DNA from: Chthonomonas sp. UBA1950
GTDB lineage: Bacteria; Armatimonadota; Fimbriimonadia; Fimbriimonadales; Fimbriimonadaceae
DNA: 27,978 nucleotides
Direction of reading: 5' to 3'
Assembly (NCBI GenBank): GCA_002336105.1
Contig: DDEQ01000046.1
Location: forward strand, 1-27,978
Shown: in pieces, positions 1 through 8,210 of the stretch
How the letters are laid out: each line of letters opens with the position of its first letter
How positions within the stretch are numbered: position 1 is the stretch's first letter
Notes under the pieces: model-generated
Seen by the model: only the letters and a program-made list of their open reading frames with translations
Told to the model about the DNA's origin: nothing
Database searches by the model: none
Program-made: the position numbers and the translations under genes

Positions 1-1
1 C

Positions 2-682
2 CTCGATCCAACAGCGCGTCGGATGAAAGGGGCAAATACGACCAGCCTAATTGGTATGCCGCTTCAAGACGATATCGCGAAACACCTGGGGTGTGAAGTG
101 GGCTTGGCGAATGATGCTAACTGCTTCGCTCTGGCCGAAGCTAAGTTTGGCGCAGCTCAAGGTCACTCGGTCGTCTTCGGAGTCATCATGGGAACCGGTT
201 GTGGCGGCGGAATCGTCGTCAACGGAAAAGCTCTTTATGGCCACCACGGAATATCTGGCGAATGGGGGCACAACGTTCTCGAACAAGATGGCAGTCCCTG
301 CTACTGCGGCAAATGCGGATGCGTCGAAACCGTCATCAGTGGCACGGGCCTTCAGAAATGGTATGTAGAACAGAGTGGAAGCGAAAAGAAGCTCAAGCAG
401 ATCATCGATCTGGCGAGATTAGGCGAGGATCAGGTCGCAGTAAGGACCCTGGACCGATTGATTGAAATGTTTGGCAAGGCAATCGGAACCGTGGTTAACA
501 TCCTGGACCCCGATATCATCGTGCTGGGAGGCGGGGTCGGAAACATATCCGAACTGTACGAGCGAGGACACGAATCGGCTAAGCCTTGGGTGTTCAACCC
601 GACGGGATTCACCACCCCCATAGTAAAGCCAGCACTGGGTGATAGTGCTGGCGTCTTTGGTGCGGCTCTACTCGGAGACTAG
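2..682 (+). CDS. ROK family sugar kinase (glucokinase-like), 5' end cut off by window
   Basis: Probable cytoplasmic ATP-dependent sugar kinase of the ROK (repressor, ORF, kinase) family; glucose is the commonest substrate but cannot be fixed from this sequence. The frame is open from base 2, so the N-terminal phosphate-binding part lies outside the window and the first in-window ATG (23) is not the true start. Visible family features: the ANDAN sugar-binding/catalytic Asp motif, the glycine-rich GTGCGGGIV segment, a GEWGH histidine followed by the zinc cluster CYCGKCGCVE (the ROK CxCGxxGCxE signature), and a C-terminal VLGGGVG ATP-site loop. No N-terminal helix-turn-helix can be judged. Its stop overlaps the stop of the convergent lipoprotein gene by 4 bp. 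ROK membership is secure; the exact sugar (glucose, mannose, N-acetyl sugars) is not. Confidence 0.9.
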   Translation, partial: LDPTARRMKGANTTSLIGMPLQDDIAKHLGCEVGLANDANCFALAEAKFGAAQGHSVVFGVIMGTGCGGGIVVNGKALYGHHGISGEWGHNVLEQDGSPCYCGKCGCVETVISGTGLQKWYVEQSGSEKKLKQIIDLARLGEDQVAVRTLDRLIEMFGKAIGTVVNILDPDIIVLGGGVGNISELYERGHESAKPWVFNPTGFTTPIVKPALGDSAGVFGAALLGD

Positions 683-1686
683 CGTCCAGTTTGCCCGGCA
701 GGCGGAGCGCCTCCGGGTAACCCGGAACCGCCGTTCTGCCCCGTTGCGGTTGCTCCCGGGTTCGAGGCGTTGAACATCTGGGGAGCAGACTGCCGAATGG
801 CTACCGCCGGAGTTTTGGCGTCGATTGGAGCAACGAATACAGTCGGGGACTCCTTCTCTGTGACCGTATAAATGATCTTCTTCACTTCTTTGGCGTAAGT
901 CGGGTGTGACTTGTCTAGCTTTCCAGCTTTGGTGAGTTGAGCTTCTTTCTTCCCTTCTCGATCCATCTGGAAAACCTCCTGCACACCCTCTACTTTGCGC
1001 AGAAAGACAAAGCTCTTTCCATCACGACTAAAACTTGGAGATTCGCCCACAAGTCCTTTGCCTAAGGCCGAACTCTTGCCTTTCGATACATCGAATAGCT
1101 CAAGCTTCTCTTTCTTTGCGACAACAGCAAAATCGCCTCTCGGGTTCACCGTGAAAGCACTAGCTTGGGTCATTGAAATAGGTGCACGGATTCCCTTTGG
1201 AAGTTTGTACAGGGTTGTTGGCTCGTCTTTCAGGGTACCAAGCACAAAAACGATTCCACTGTCTCGAGCAACTTGGATGTCTTCGACAGTCTTGAACGAA
1301 GCTGGTGCAATCTCTGTGGCACTTGCTCGTTCGAGAGCCACACCTCGAAAGATTGCGAAGGCTTCCCCTTCTTTCGCTTTGGCGGCAAAGACATAGGACC
1401 CAGCTTTTTCGTCAACGCCAACGGCAGGTATGTCGGCTGGGATCGTTGCGAAGTTTGCCTCGGCGGTGCCGTCTGCCTTGATGAGCTTGAGGACCCGCGA
1501 CTTACCTTCTGAGACCTGATAAACAAGCCCATCCTTCATCGTCGATTGCTTTTTAACACCGCTCAAATCGCCTGAACGATTCGTCGCGTTGTTCAAGCTG
1601 GTGTTGTAGTCAGCAGCTCGGTCGCCAGTGTAGCCGCCGCAGCCGATTACAACCAAACCTAATGCCAGAGGAGTGAGTTTGCGCAT
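679..1686 (-). CDS. Putative lipoprotein with WD40/TolB-like beta-propeller repeats
   Basis: 335 residues. The start MRKLTPLALGLVVIGC is a lipoprotein signal peptide: two positive charges, a hydrophobic stretch and a VIGC lipobox, with Cys16 the predicted lipidated residue. The rest holds repeated strands of the PD40/TolB type, for example SPSFSRDGKSFVFLR and SHPTYAKEVKKIIYTV, so a beta-propeller in the periplasm or on the outer membrane is likely. The last 25 or so residues are a low-complexity Gly/Pro/Ala tail. An AAAGGA ribosome-binding site sits 5 bases before the ATG. It is the last gene of a minus-strand run, 40 bp after the nucleoside phosphorylase gene. No catalytic motif is visible and a specific role cannot be assigned. 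Confidence 0.72.
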   Translation of the reverse strand: MRKLTPLALGLVVIGCGGYTGDRAADYNTSLNNATNRSGDLSGVKKQSTMKDGLVYQVSEGKSRVLKLIKADGTAEANFATIPADIPAVGVDEKAGSYVFAAKAKEGEAFAIFRGVALERASATEIAPASFKTVEDIQVARDSGIVFVLGTLKDEPTTLYKLPKGIRAPISMTQASAFTVNPRGDFAVVAKKEKLELFDVSKGKSSALGKGLVGESPSFSRDGKSFVFLRKVEGVQEVFQMDREGKKEAQLTKAGKLDKSHPTYAKEVKKIIYTVTEKESPTVFVAPIDAKTPAVAIRQSAPQMFNASNPGATATGQNGGSGLPGGAPPAGQTGR

Positions 1687-1726
1687 GGTCCTTTATAAAA
1701 TATGACGTATGACCTATTGTATAGTG

Positions 1727-3043
1727 TCAGCTTATTTCTTCGATGATCATGGGCTGATTTGATCCCGGTTCTGCCGATATTTCGATCTTGTTCATGATTC
1801 TTTGGATTGCGGATGTCGCATCCGCCTCATTTCGAGCGTGGATTTCAACTAGGGCGTCTCCAACTTCGACGCGATCTCCTACGGCTTTCATCACCAACAT
1901 CCCAACCGAAAGATCGATTGAATCTTCCTTCTTTTGTCGGCCACCACCTAGCTGTACGACCGCTTCACCGATGGCTTGCGCATCCATTAGCGAGATGTAC
2001 CCGGCCTTCGTTGCTTTGACTGTCCTCTTATAGTTTGCGTCGACGAGCACTTCTGGGTTCGTAATTACATCAGCCGTGGCACCTTGCGCTTCGAACCAAT
2101 CCTTTGCTTTTTGTGCCGCCGCACCAGACTCTAATACAGAAGTGACGCTTGCTTGTCCCATTTCGATGGAAGAAACTTTGCCACTAGCGACCAGGGCGCG
2201 TGCGCCTATTTCAATGCAAAATGACCTGAACCTCTGAGCTGTCGGAATGAGATCATCTCCACGAAGAACCATCACAGCTTCTTTTACTTCGAGCGCATTA
2301 CCGACAGCAGAACCCAGCGGCTGCGTCATATCTGTTAGCACGACTTTACAGTTCATGCCACATTTGTTTGCTGTCTGTAGGAGTGCCGTTGCCAAAGCCT
2401 TTGCCTCGGGCAAGGTCTTCATAAAAGCACCGCTCCCAGCCTTCACATCAAGTAGGATCGATTCGGCGCCTCCAGCCAGCTTTTTGCTGAGAATGCTGCT
2501 CACGATCAGAGGCAGGGAGCCGACGGTCGCGGTCGTATCTCTAAGGGAATACAGTAGTTTATCCGCGGGGGCAAGATCGTAAGATTGGCCGGTGAGAGCG
2601 ATCCCGATTCGCGCAGCCTGATCCACCATCTGTGTCGAAGACAGGTCGGTATGAAATCCTGGGATGGCCCCCAGCTTATCAACCGTACCTCCAGTAATTC
2701 CTAAACCCCTACCGCTCATCTTAGCAACGGTTAATCCACAGGCAGCCAATATCGGGATCAGAGCGATTGTCGTTTTGTCGCCAACACCCCCCGTGCTGTG
2801 CTTGTCGAACCAAGGTTTTGCGATTCCAGTAAGGTCCAGTCGTTGCCCAGAATCTGCCATACCAACGGTCAACCAGGCAGTTTCTTCCATTGACAATGGG
2901 TTCAAATACGCCGCCATGAGCCAGGCTGAAATCTGATAATCTGGCACCTGCTGTTGCCCCACAAGTCGGGAAAACTCGCGTAGTTCTGCCTCGCTGTGAG
3001 GACGATTGTCTCTCCGCTCAGCAATAAACGCCTGGATATCCAT
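1727..3043 (-). CDS. pdp: Pyrimidine-nucleoside (thymidine) phosphorylase
   Basis: 438 residues, the normal length for the family. It catalyses reversible phosphorolysis of thymidine, uridine or deoxyuridine to the free base and (deoxy)ribose-1-phosphate, a cytoplasmic pyrimidine-salvage step. The phosphate/nucleoside site KHSTGGVGDKTT lies at 81-92 and the family signature SGRGLGITGGTVDKLGAIPG at 110-129. The alpha helical lobe is followed by the glycosyltransferase-like lobe and a C-terminal alpha/beta domain (from about 340) typical of this enzyme. It starts 6 bp after the stop of the upstream alpha/beta hydrolase gene, so the two are almost certainly co-transcribed. The choice between Pdp (broad specificity) and DeoA (thymidine only) cannot be made by eye. 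No deoC, deoB or cdd gene is next to it. Confidence 0.95.
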   Translation of the reverse strand: MDIQAFIAERRDNRPHSEAELREFSRLVGQQQVPDYQISAWLMAAYLNPLSMEETAWLTVGMADSGQRLDLTGIAKPWFDKHSTGGVGDKTTIALIPILAACGLTVAKMSGRGLGITGGTVDKLGAIPGFHTDLSSTQMVDQAARIGIALTGQSYDLAPADKLLYSLRDTTATVGSLPLIVSSILSKKLAGGAESILLDVKAGSGAFMKTLPEAKALATALLQTANKCGMNCKVVLTDMTQPLGSAVGNALEVKEAVMVLRGDDLIPTAQRFRSFCIEIGARALVASGKVSSIEMGQASVTSVLESGAAAQKAKDWFEAQGATADVITNPEVLVDANYKRTVKATKAGYISLMDAQAIGEAVVQLGGGRQKKEDSIDLSVGMLVMKAVGDRVEVGDALVEIHARNEADATSAIQRIMNKIEISAEPGSNQPMIIEEIS

Positions 3044-3049
3044 ATCTAT

Positions 3050-3961
3050 TTAGTGTGGCTGTTTGTCGAGATTTCTTGCGAATTCTTCGACCTTCTTCAA
3101 ATATAACTCGTGTTCGACGACATCGCACGAGGCGTGTTCTGCTCCTTCCACTATCCATTCCGAACATCCCGCCGCACCGGCAAGCCGATCTGCATGAGAC
3201 CTTAGAATTAGGTCATCATTCCCCGCCTGGATAATGAGTGCGGGTTTGCCTCTCCACTTCTCAGCGCCTTCGATCGGATTTACTTTAGAAGGATCGATTC
3301 CAGATTTGAAGCTAGCAATCCAGACAACTGGCTTTAATAGGAAGCTTGCTCCTGGAAGCTTCGCCTCGAACCATTGCTGCATTGCTTCATCGAATCGAGC
3401 GTAGGCACCTTCTGTAATCACACCATCAACCTTGGCTCCTCGGTCAACCGCCAACCAACTAGCGGCACCGCCCATCGAAACCCCGAGTACGACAATTTTC
3501 TGATTCTTTATCTTGCTCTTGGACCTAACTAGATCGACAAGTCCGGCAACGCGCCTGCCCTCTTTTACGCCAAAGCCAGTCTCGGTATTCGCTTCTTCGT
3601 GCCCCGGCATCGCCGGAACAACCACACCAAATCCGTCAATTGCTAATTCTCTAGACAGCAGTTTCCAATGATTCTGATTTCCACCATAACCGTGAACCAA
3701 AACTAACACATTTTTTGCTCTAGCAAAATCATTACTCCAGATACGGACTTTTTCACCGTTAATGATCATGCTCTCATCCCTTAATCCTTTGGGAGGGAGA
3801 CCAGACGAAGCAACCGATGGATGGAGGTAGGTATTTGCGAGACTATAGCACAGGAACACATACAGGATCAGCACTGTTATCAGTACAGAAATCGCATTTT
3901 TGCCAAACCGGGTTCGAAAAAAACGCATTAGATTAAATCTCGTCATTTTTGCTAGAAGCAC
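3050..3961 (-). CDS. Membrane-anchored alpha/beta hydrolase
   Basis: 303 residues. One hydrophobic segment (about 24-41) after a basic N-terminus suggests an inner-membrane anchor with the hydrolase domain outside the cytoplasm. The fold is clear: oxyanion strand VLVLVHGYGG (86-94), nucleophile elbow GVSMGG with Ser162, acid in GNDD (Asp249 or 250) and His276 in GAEHASC. The substrate is unknown; esterase or peptidase activity of the BAAT/YqkD-like type is plausible. The longest reading begins with GTG at 3961, but ATG codons at 3946 and 3928 are alternative starts. The divergent histidine kinase begins only 37 bp away, so both promoters must share or overlap that gap. It is the first gene of the minus-strand run that includes pdp. 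Confidence 0.82.
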   Translation of the reverse strand: MLLAKMTRFNLMRFFRTRFGKNAISVLITVLILYVFLCYSLANTYLHPSVASSGLPPKGLRDESMIINGEKVRIWSNDFARAKNVLVLVHGYGGNQNHWKLLSRELAIDGFGVVVPAMPGHEEANTETGFGVKEGRRVAGLVDLVRSKSKIKNQKIVVLGVSMGGAASWLAVDRGAKVDGVITEGAYARFDEAMQQWFEAKLPGASFLLKPVVWIASFKSGIDPSKVNPIEGAEKWRGKPALIIQAGNDDLILRSHADRLAGAAGCSEWIVEGAEHASCDVVEHELYLKKVEEFARNLDKQPH

Positions 3962-3998
3962 CCTATACTAGACCCATATTTTGAAGAACGGGTCTGTA

Positions 3999-6050
3999 AT
4001 GATTTGGTTCAACCGCTTTAGCCCTTTCGGACAATCTGTATTAGTTTTTTTGGCGTCCTTTGTTGCTGCTCTAATGGGCACTTACTCAGAGATCCAGCCT
4101 CAAGGATACGCTGTTTGGTGGCCGCCTTCTGGCGTGTTACTTAGTTTGCTTCTCTTAACCGAACGAAAGAAGTGGGTACATGTTCTAGTTCCAAGCGCAT
4201 TAGCCTCGATTAGTGCGAATGCACTCTTCAATATGCCAGTGGACCTGAGCATTACTCTTGTAGCTGCCAACGTAGCAGAAGGCATTTTTGCAGCCTACTG
4301 TATTCGTAGATTTGTTGGGAATGAACCACTTTTCAACTCTCCCAAATCAGTACTACTCGTGTTTCTTCTCGGATCGATTCTGTCTAACGTTTTGGCCGGA
4401 GTCTTAGTCGCTCTAATATTAGTCCAAATCAACCCAAAGCTAATTTGGGGACAGTGTGCCACTACTTACTTCATGACGACGGGCCTAGGATCAGCCGTCT
4501 TCGCACCTTTGTTACTTTCTTGGATAGGCCCGAGAAACCGAGAGCCGAACGCAACCTTGAGCCAAGTGAGCAAGCGTGAACAAGTAGCGATTTACATAAC
4601 TGCCTTCTCAGTCTCTGTTATCGTATTCCTTCAACAGCCAAATGCGGCAAACCCGACTTGCAACCCGATATGGGTCGTTTTGCCGGTCATGTGGTCTGCG
4701 TTGAGGCAAGGGGTTCGACACACGGCGGTCGTTGCTGCCATTTCCGCCACGATATGCTTATTAGGGTCCGTGTCGGGTTACGGACCTTATTGCATTCCCA
4801 AATCGGATGCAATCGACCAAATCACCCGTGCTCAACTTTTCGCTGTCATTCTTCTCATTGCCGGTTTAGTTTTGGCGTCTGTCTTGGAGCAACGCGACCA
4901 CGCACTCCTCGATCTAGCTCGAAATGAAGCTCGATATCGAGCTCTTGTAAGTGCGCTCCCCGATACGATTTTTGTCCAAGATCTTCAAGGGAAGTATTTG
5001 GACTGTCAAACGACTTCGCCTGAATCTCTCATTGCTCCCCCGACCGAGGTAGTCGGAAGATACATGTCTGAGTTGATGCCGTCCGAAATTGTCCCGAGGC
5101 TACAGGCCGCATTGGAAGACTCTATCAGAACAGGACAACTCCAGACCCTGGAATACCAATCATCTAAGACTCAAAAGTTCTATGAAGTGCGGTTTACAGC
5201 CATTTCTGAGGATCAGGTGATGTCTATCCTGCGAGACGTAACCGACCAGACAAAAGCTGTAATCGGTGTGAAACAAGTGAATGAGGCCCTGGAGACCAAA
5301 GTGCGGGAGCGGACGCTTGAGTTGCGAGAGGCGGTTGACGACTTGGAGGCTTTTGCTTTTTCGGTTTCGCACGATTTGCGGGCACCCTTACGCGCTATCG
5401 ATGGGTTCGCGCGACTTTTGCAAACCGACTATGAACACGAACTCTCCGATGATGCAAAAAACTATCTCAACCGAATACGCAAGAACTCGCAAAGGCTCAG
5501 CGACCTCATTCGATCTGTGCTGGAGTTTTCTCGTTTAGGTCGGCGCCCAGTCCACCAAAAAACAGTTTCGTTGTCTAAGGTCGCTTGCCGGGCACTTGAT
5601 GATGTATTCGATGGATACCCGGAACATCGTGTTCGGGTCTTTATAGATCCGCTCCCCGATGTCTTTGCGGATGAAACACTCATGAGGCAAGTCTTTGTGA
5701 ATTTGCTCTCGAACGCCTTCAAATTTTCAGCTGGATGTCCCGAGCCGGAGGTACGCGTTACCTCGAAAGTGATCGACAACTTGGTAGAGATTTCAGTCGC
5801 AGATAACGGAATTGGGTTTGATCCAGATCGATCGCAGAAGCTTTTTGGAGTATTTCAAAGACTTCACGATCCAGAACAATTTGAGGGCACTGGAATCGGA
5901 TTAGCATTTGTCCAACGAATAATCAATCGACACGGTGGTTCAGTTTGGGCGGAATCTGAAGTTGGAAAGGGAGCGACCTTCACATTCTCTCTCCCTCTCG
6001 ATTCGCTTCATGCGGTGGTTGAAACACGAGCTACAGTGCTAAGTTTGTGA
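3999..6050 (+). CDS. MASE1-PAS sensor histidine kinase
   Basis: 683 residues from the ATG at 3999; a TTG at 3981 would add six residues but lacks support. Residues 1 to about 295 form a polytopic MASE1-type sensor, with WWPPSGVLLSLLLL after the first membrane segment as in that family. A PAS domain follows (about 306-420), then a coiled coil, a HisKA domain with the phospho-acceptor in FSVSHDLRAPLRAID (His458), and a HATPase_c domain with N box NLLSNAFKFS, G1 DNGIGFD and G2 GTGIGLAF. It should autophosphorylate and pass phosphate to a response regulator. None is encoded nearby, so it is an orphan kinase. The only -10-like element noticed upstream is TATACT at 3964-3969, without a good -35 box. 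Its 3' end overlaps the convergent esterase gene by 20 bp. Confidence 0.92.
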   Translation: MIWFNRFSPFGQSVLVFLASFVAALMGTYSEIQPQGYAVWWPPSGVLLSLLLLTERKKWVHVLVPSALASISANALFNMPVDLSITLVAANVAEGIFAAYCIRRFVGNEPLFNSPKSVLLVFLLGSILSNVLAGVLVALILVQINPKLIWGQCATTYFMTTGLGSAVFAPLLLSWIGPRNREPNATLSQVSKREQVAIYITAFSVSVIVFLQQPNAANPTCNPIWVVLPVMWSALRQGVRHTAVVAAISATICLLGSVSGYGPYCIPKSDAIDQITRAQLFAVILLIAGLVLASVLEQRDHALLDLARNEARYRALVSALPDTIFVQDLQGKYLDCQTTSPESLIAPPTEVVGRYMSELMPSEIVPRLQAALEDSIRTGQLQTLEYQSSKTQKFYEVRFTAISEDQVMSILRDVTDQTKAVIGVKQVNEALETKVRERTLELREAVDDLEAFAFSVSHDLRAPLRAIDGFARLLQTDYEHELSDDAKNYLNRIRKNSQRLSDLIRSVLEFSRLGRRPVHQKTVSLSKVACRALDDVFDGYPEHRVRVFIDPLPDVFADETLMRQVFVNLLSNAFKFSAGCPEPEVRVTSKVIDNLVEISVADNGIGFDPDRSQKLFGVFQRLHDPEQFEGTGIGLAFVQRIINRHGGSVWAESEVGKGATFTFSLPLDSLHAVVETRATVLSL

Positions 6051-6642
6051 GCCACAACTTGGCGAATTGAAGCTCTTCCATACTCAATGAGTGTCCGGTT
6101 TCCGACCAATTGAGTTCCACCAGTCCGCCTTGTCCGACAAGGATTGCTTCGAGATCCTTTGAATCGGCTATCGACACGAGTGGATCGTTCTTGCCTGCAC
6201 CAATCCAGATGGGTACGCCCTTGACTAAATCAATCCCTTCTGGCTTAAATGGCACCATTGGTCTCAGAAGAACAGCGCCTTGAAACAGCCCGGGCTTACG
6301 AAGCATCATACTGAGCGCCATATTGGCTCCATTGGAGTAACCGACTGCAATGAGTGGTAACAGATCTGTTCCTGACGCGACTCTTTGTTGGTGAACGAAC
6401 TCCGCGAGTTCTTCGGTCTTTGCACGCAAGTCCTCTTGATCAAAGACGCCTTCTCGAAGCCGCCTAAAGAACCGAGGTGCGCCTTCATCTAGGCTTTGTC
6501 CACGAGGGCTCAATACCGCCGCTGTAGGGTCAAGGAAATCTGCTAGGTCTAGCAAGCTGTTTTCGTTACCTCCTGTTCCATGCAATAGAAGCAGTTGACG
6601 GTTAACCCCTTTTCGCTCGACGTACTGTATGGTCTGATTCAT
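6031..6642 (-). CDS. Phospholipase/carboxylesterase family hydrolase
   Basis: 203 residues, the usual size of the small cytoplasmic carboxylesterases of the Abhydrolase_2 (YpfH/MhqD-like) family. Sequence markers: LLLLHGTGGNENSL at the oxyanion strand (17-30), LSPRGQ, nucleophile elbow GYSNGA with Ser103, GKNDPL with Asp153, and TGHSLS with His184, so the catalytic triad is complete. There is no signal peptide. Some relatives (MhqD) act in the quinone stress response, but nothing here shows that role. It reads towards the histidine kinase and overlaps it by 20 bp at the 3' end; it is divergent from the DedA gene with 84 bp between starts. Confidence 0.88.
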   Translation of the reverse strand: MNQTIQYVERKGVNRQLLLLHGTGGNENSLLDLADFLDPTAAVLSPRGQSLDEGAPRFFRRLREGVFDQEDLRAKTEELAEFVHQQRVASGTDLLPLIAVGYSNGANMALSMMLRKPGLFQGAVLLRPMVPFKPEGIDLVKGVPIWIGAGKNDPLVSIADSKDLEAILVGQGGLVELNWSETGHSLSMEELQFAKLWLTNLAL

Positions 6643-6726
6643 GCACGATTCTACGACTGAAGTGGGACAGTCTGACCTTTTTGAGACTAGGACTATGAAT
6701 ATCTCTCAGGTACCTTAACGATTCCA

Positions 6727-7374
6727 ATGCTTGACTTCGTTTTGCACATAGACAAACATATAGCCGAACTGATCAAACAGCACGGGGCAATGACCTACGT
6801 GTTTCTTGGGCTAATCGTCTTTTGCGAAACTGGGCTTGTTGTCACTCCGTTCCTTCCTGGGGATTCGCTCTTGTTCGCGGCTGGGCTTTTTTGTATAGCC
6901 AAACAAGAAGCAGGATCGCTGAACGTTTACGTCGCGTTCGCTACATTTATGATCGCGGCGTTGTGCGGAGACAACTTGAACTACCTTATCGGCCGTTCAT
7001 TCGGAAAGAAGCTGTTTAAGCACGAGAACTCGAAAATATTTAAGAAATCCAACTTAGATAAAACCCACGAGTTCTTTGACAAGCACGGAAAATCCACGAT
7101 TATCCTTGCAAGGTTTGTCCCCATCGTTAGAACCTTCGCACCGTTCGTCGCAGGGATGGGTGAGATGCCCTACCGAATTTTCCTCATGTTCAGCGTCGTT
7201 GGAGCATTCCTATGGGTTGGAATCTTCCTGGCGGCGGGATATTTCCTTGGCCAAATTCCGGCAGTCAAGGACAACTTCGAAATCGCCGTCATCGCGATGG
7301 TTGCGGTCACAGGTGTCCCACTTATCTGGGAAGTAATCAAGGCTCGCCGAGAGAATCGCAACAAGGCGAAATAA
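6727..7374 (+). CDS. DedA family (VTT domain) inner-membrane protein
   Basis: 215 residues. DedA proteins are polytopic inner-membrane proteins implicated in undecaprenyl-phosphate or phospholipid translocation and membrane homeostasis. Seen here: the conserved FCETG...FLPGDSLLF segment (32-50), GDNLNYLIGRSFG (81-93), and the amphipathic re-entrant motif FDKHGKSTIILARFVPIVRT (117-136) with its conserved arginines, followed by two C-terminal membrane spans and a short basic tail. No strong Shine-Dalgarno sequence is seen before the ATG. The tatD gene starts 2 bp after this stop, so the two form one operon. Confidence 0.93.
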   Translation: MLDFVLHIDKHIAELIKQHGAMTYVFLGLIVFCETGLVVTPFLPGDSLLFAAGLFCIAKQEAGSLNVYVAFATFMIAALCGDNLNYLIGRSFGKKLFKHENSKIFKKSNLDKTHEFFDKHGKSTIILARFVPIVRTFAPFVAGMGEMPYRIFLMFSVVGAFLWVGIFLAAGYFLGQIPAVKDNFEIAVIAMVAVTGVPLIWEVIKARRENRNKAK

Positions 7375-7376
7375 AA

Positions 7377-8141
7377 GTGATCGATACGCATTGCCACATC
7401 AACGATAGAGAGTCTTTCCCGAATCCTACTGAAGAGATTGAGTTCGCCCAATCTATGGGGGTTGACCGATTGATCGCTATTGGAACTTCTCCGGGCGATT
7501 GGGAAAGGGCTATCGCCCTTGCCGACCAGTACCCAAACGTATTCGCTGTCATCGGATGGCATCCCAACTACACCGCCGATTACAATGGCGTTGACCACCT
7601 TCGATCCCTCCTTGAGCACCCGAAGGTTCTGGCGCTTGGCGAGATCGGGCTGGACTACCATTGGGATTATTCCCCACGCGAGATGCAATATCGGGCATTG
7701 AACGAGCAGCTTGACCTTGCAGCAGAGCTGTCGTTGCCGGTCGTCTTTCACGCCCGAGAGGCCTATAGTGACCTCATCGACTTTCTCGACAAACGACCGC
7801 CTCACCCCTATCTATTTCATTGCTTTGCCGGAAACACCGAAGAAGGAGCGCGGGCGTCTGCACTCGGGGCTTACTTTGGCGTCGATGGTCCAGTGAGCTA
7901 CAAGAAGTCAGATGAGCTTCGCGAAGTTATTCGGTCGCTGCCCGTTGATAGGCTGGTTGTCGAAACCGATAGCCCATACTTGAGCCCAATGCCGTATCGT
8001 GGTAAGCCCAACCGGCCCGGCTATGTAAAGCATGTGGGCGAGGCACTCGCAACGACACTTGGAATCCCTTTTGAAAAGGTCGATGCAATCACAACCGCAA
8101 ACGCCGAAAGGTTTTTCGGGCCGAAACTGGTTTCCCGGTAG
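7377..8141 (+). CDS. TatD family metal-dependent deoxyribonuclease
   Basis: 254 residues from a GTG start at 7377. This start was chosen because the protein then begins VIDTHCHIND, the first metal-binding HxH strand of the family. An upstream reading in the same frame would run through the DedA gene and is not credible. AAGGCGAA about 8-15 bases upstream can serve as the ribosome-binding site. Other markers: GWHPN, ALGEIGLDYHWD with the metal-binding Glu, PVVFHAREA, FHCFAG and VETDSPYLSP (the last Asp ligand). TatD enzymes are amidohydrolase-fold 3'-5' exonucleases or D-aminoacyl-tRNA deacylase-like hydrolases of the cytoplasm. It is co-transcribed with the DedA gene and ends just before a bidirectional terminator. 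Confidence 0.93.
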   Translation: MIDTHCHINDRESFPNPTEEIEFAQSMGVDRLIAIGTSPGDWERAIALADQYPNVFAVIGWHPNYTADYNGVDHLRSLLEHPKVLALGEIGLDYHWDYSPREMQYRALNEQLDLAAELSLPVVFHAREAYSDLIDFLDKRPPHPYLFHCFAGNTEEGARASALGAYFGVDGPVSYKKSDELREVIRSLPVDRLVVETDSPYLSPMPYRGKPNRPGYVKHVGEALATTLGIPFEKVDAITTANAERFFGPKLVSR

Positions 8142-8167
8142 TATTTCCGCCTGACTTCGGACACAAA

Positions 8168-8203
8168 AAAGCCCTTCAATCTCAACAAAGAATGAGGGGC
8201 TTT
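8168..8203. terminator. Bidirectional rho-independent terminator between tatD and nuoF
   Basis: An 11-bp stem: AAAGCCCTTCA (8168-8178) pairs with TGAGGGGCTTT (8193-8203) with a single G-U pair around a 14-base loop. On the minus strand it is followed by a T run (the A run at 8165-8170), which suits termination of nuoF; on the plus strand it serves tatD less strongly. It lies exactly in the gap between the two convergent genes. Confidence 0.8.
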
Positions 8204-8210
8204 GAGTTGT

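Noticed and set aside
1687..1726. Near-palindromic TATGACGTATGACC before the lipoprotein gene
   Set aside because: Too short and imperfect to call an operator; it lies in a 40-bp intergenic gap of a likely operon.
7212..7376. Long in-frame upstream extension of the TatD gene
   Set aside because: It lies wholly inside the DedA gene in another frame, and the family N-terminus IDTHCH begins right after the GTG at 7377.
7170..7805. 211-residue minus-strand open frame across DedA and tatD
   Set aside because: It is antisense to two well-supported genes and its protein has no recognisable domain.
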